64,000 nt of DNA from Nocardioides hwasunensis (GTDB taxonomy: Bacteria > Actinomycetota > Actinomycetes > Propionibacteriales > Nocardioidaceae): contig NZ_JACXYY010000001.1 of the NCBI RefSeq assembly GCF_014779665.1, forward strand, positions 1 to 64,000, read 5' to 3'. Positions 63,464-64,000 of this stretch are shown here, piece by piece. The position numbers were made by a program, and so were the translations under genes. The notes below the pieces were generated by a model. It was not told where the DNA came from. It saw only the letters and a list, made by a program, of their open reading frames with translations, and did not search any database. Within the stretch, counting starts at the first letter, position 1. Each line of letters starts with the position of its first letter.

Positions 63464-64000
63464 ATGACGTCGTTGCTCGAAGGGGCCAAGAAGCTGGTCA
63501 CCCGGAGCTCTGACATCGGCGCCCGCGTCGAGGGACTCGAGCGCGCCGCGGCTGCGGCGCGCGGTCGCGTCGACGAGGCCGTGGTCGAGGACGCCACCAC
63601 CGTCGCCGCCCGCGCGGCCAGCCGCCTGCGGCTCTCGGCCGACCACACGGTCGTCGCGCTGGGCGGAGCCACCGGGTCCGGCAAGTCCTCCACCTTCAAC
63701 TCGCTCAGCGGGCTCGAGCTCGCCGCGGTCGGCGTACGCCGTCCCACCACGTCGTGGGCCACCGCGGTGGTGTGGGGCAAGGAGGGCGCCGAGGAGCTGC
63801 TCGAGTGGCTCGGCATCCCCGCCCGCCACCAGGTGACGCGCGACTCGATGCTGTCGAAGGCCGACGAGGACGTCGAGATGCGCGGTGTCGTGCTGCTCGA
63901 CCTGCCCGACCACGACTCCACCGAGGTCTCCCACCACCTCGAGGTCGAGCGCCTGGTGCAGCTCGCCGACATGCTGGTCTGGGTCCTCGACCCGCAGAAG
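63464..64000 (+). CDS. Second dynamin-family GTPase, cut by window edge
   Basis: 179 codons open to the window edge from ATG 63464 (gagggagag site). N-terminal helix TSLLEGAKKLVTRSSDIG, then G1 VALGGATGSGKSSTFNSLSG, G2 region GVRRPTTSWATAVVWG, and G3 LLDLPDHDSTEVSHHLEV. It resembles the upstream GTPase in plan but not closely in sequence, as with paired dynamin-like proteins that form heteromers. The C-terminal part and any membrane segment are outside the window. Confidence 0.85.
   Translation, partial: MTSLLEGAKKLVTRSSDIGARVEGLERAAAAARGRVDEAVVEDATTVAARAASRLRLSADHTVVALGGATGSGKSSTFNSLSGLELAAVGVRRPTTSWATAVVWGKEGAEELLEWLGIPARHQVTRDSMLSKADEDVEMRGVVLLDLPDHDSTEVSHHLEVERLVQLADMLVWVLDPQK

Overview
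The window reads as chromosomal DNA of a high-GC actinobacterium, most likely Nocardioides or a close relative (Nocardioidaceae). Support comes from the very GC-rich coding DNA with GTG starts, many promoters with a TANNNT -10 hexamer 6-8 nt before the start codon (leaderless mRNAs), an actinobacterial c-di-AMP riboswitch before an NlpC/P60 gene, a Mec/CysO/CysM cysteine pathway, and a gene order (pncB, clpS, DUF2017, mec, cysO, cysM, murI, MBL hydrolase, rph, rdgB) that I recall from the Rv1330c-Rv1341 region of Mycobacterium tuberculosis. I see no rRNA, CRISPR array, prophage or replication origin.

Layout. 0-0.2 kb: 5' end of an IS481-type transposase running off the left edge. 0.4-5.2 kb: envelope-stress island with an ECF sigma factor and small Asp23-like gene facing a seven-gene Asp23/Gls24 operon (two Asp23 proteins, a short Asp23-like protein, a J-domain-like protein, DUF2273, two AmaP-like membrane proteins) followed by a CsbD gene. 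5.3-15 kb: nitroreductase, corrinoid-binding receptor, orphan immunity-like protein, HIT hydrolase, PAP2 membrane enzyme, FabG, riboswitch-controlled NlpC/P60 hydrolase, DUF3048 lipoprotein, YqgE, DUF3039 and a DEAD-type helicase. 15-22.8 kb: tyrosine catabolism (hpd with IclR and Lrp/AsnC regulators), an ASCH-HHH protein, a 38-residue zinc-ribbon protein, a MarR/MFS pair, a LysE/LysG exporter pair, a lipoprotein. 22.8-27.7 kb: polar amino-acid ABC transporter, DUF1697, and nicotinamide salvage (pncA-pncB). 27.7-42.6 kb: the conserved clpS-to-rdgB block, interrupted by a Nudix-DUF429 fusion plus MFS gene, by a two-component/ABC-2 operon placed between cysO and cysM, by a secreted phosphodiesterase, and by a second two-component pair. 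42.6-50.7 kb: BASS transporter, an unusual short-armed tRNA-Leu(UAG), bcp with a Ni/Co permease, DUF3618, GroES-like protein, flavin monooxygenase plus acyltransferase, a 47-residue membrane protein and a large secreted metallophosphatase. 50.9-64 kb: tRNA-Lys, a carotenoid-dehydrogenase-like oxidoreductase, tRNA-His, orn, a DsbA-like protein, adenosine deaminase, tRNA-Arg, a DAACS symporter, a frameshifted secreted-protein remnant, RlmC-like methyltransferase, aminopeptidase P, PrsW, and two dynamin-like GTPases, the second cut by the right edge.

How the parts work together. The first island looks like one envelope-homeostasis unit: membrane anchors recruit Asp23 proteins, with a J-domain protein possibly linking to DnaK. 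Mec, CysO and CysM form the protein-bound thiocarboxylate route to cysteine; here CysO is encoded with a C-terminal Cys that Mec would have to remove. PncA and PncB act in sequence from nicotinamide to NaMN. Most remaining genes are housekeeping. I did not find a clearly new multi-gene system; the best candidates for follow-up are the J-domain protein inside the Asp23 operon, the CysO ending in GGC, the class-I-shaped tRNA-Leu(UAG), the Nudix-DUF429 fusion and the PrsW/paired-GTPase locus.
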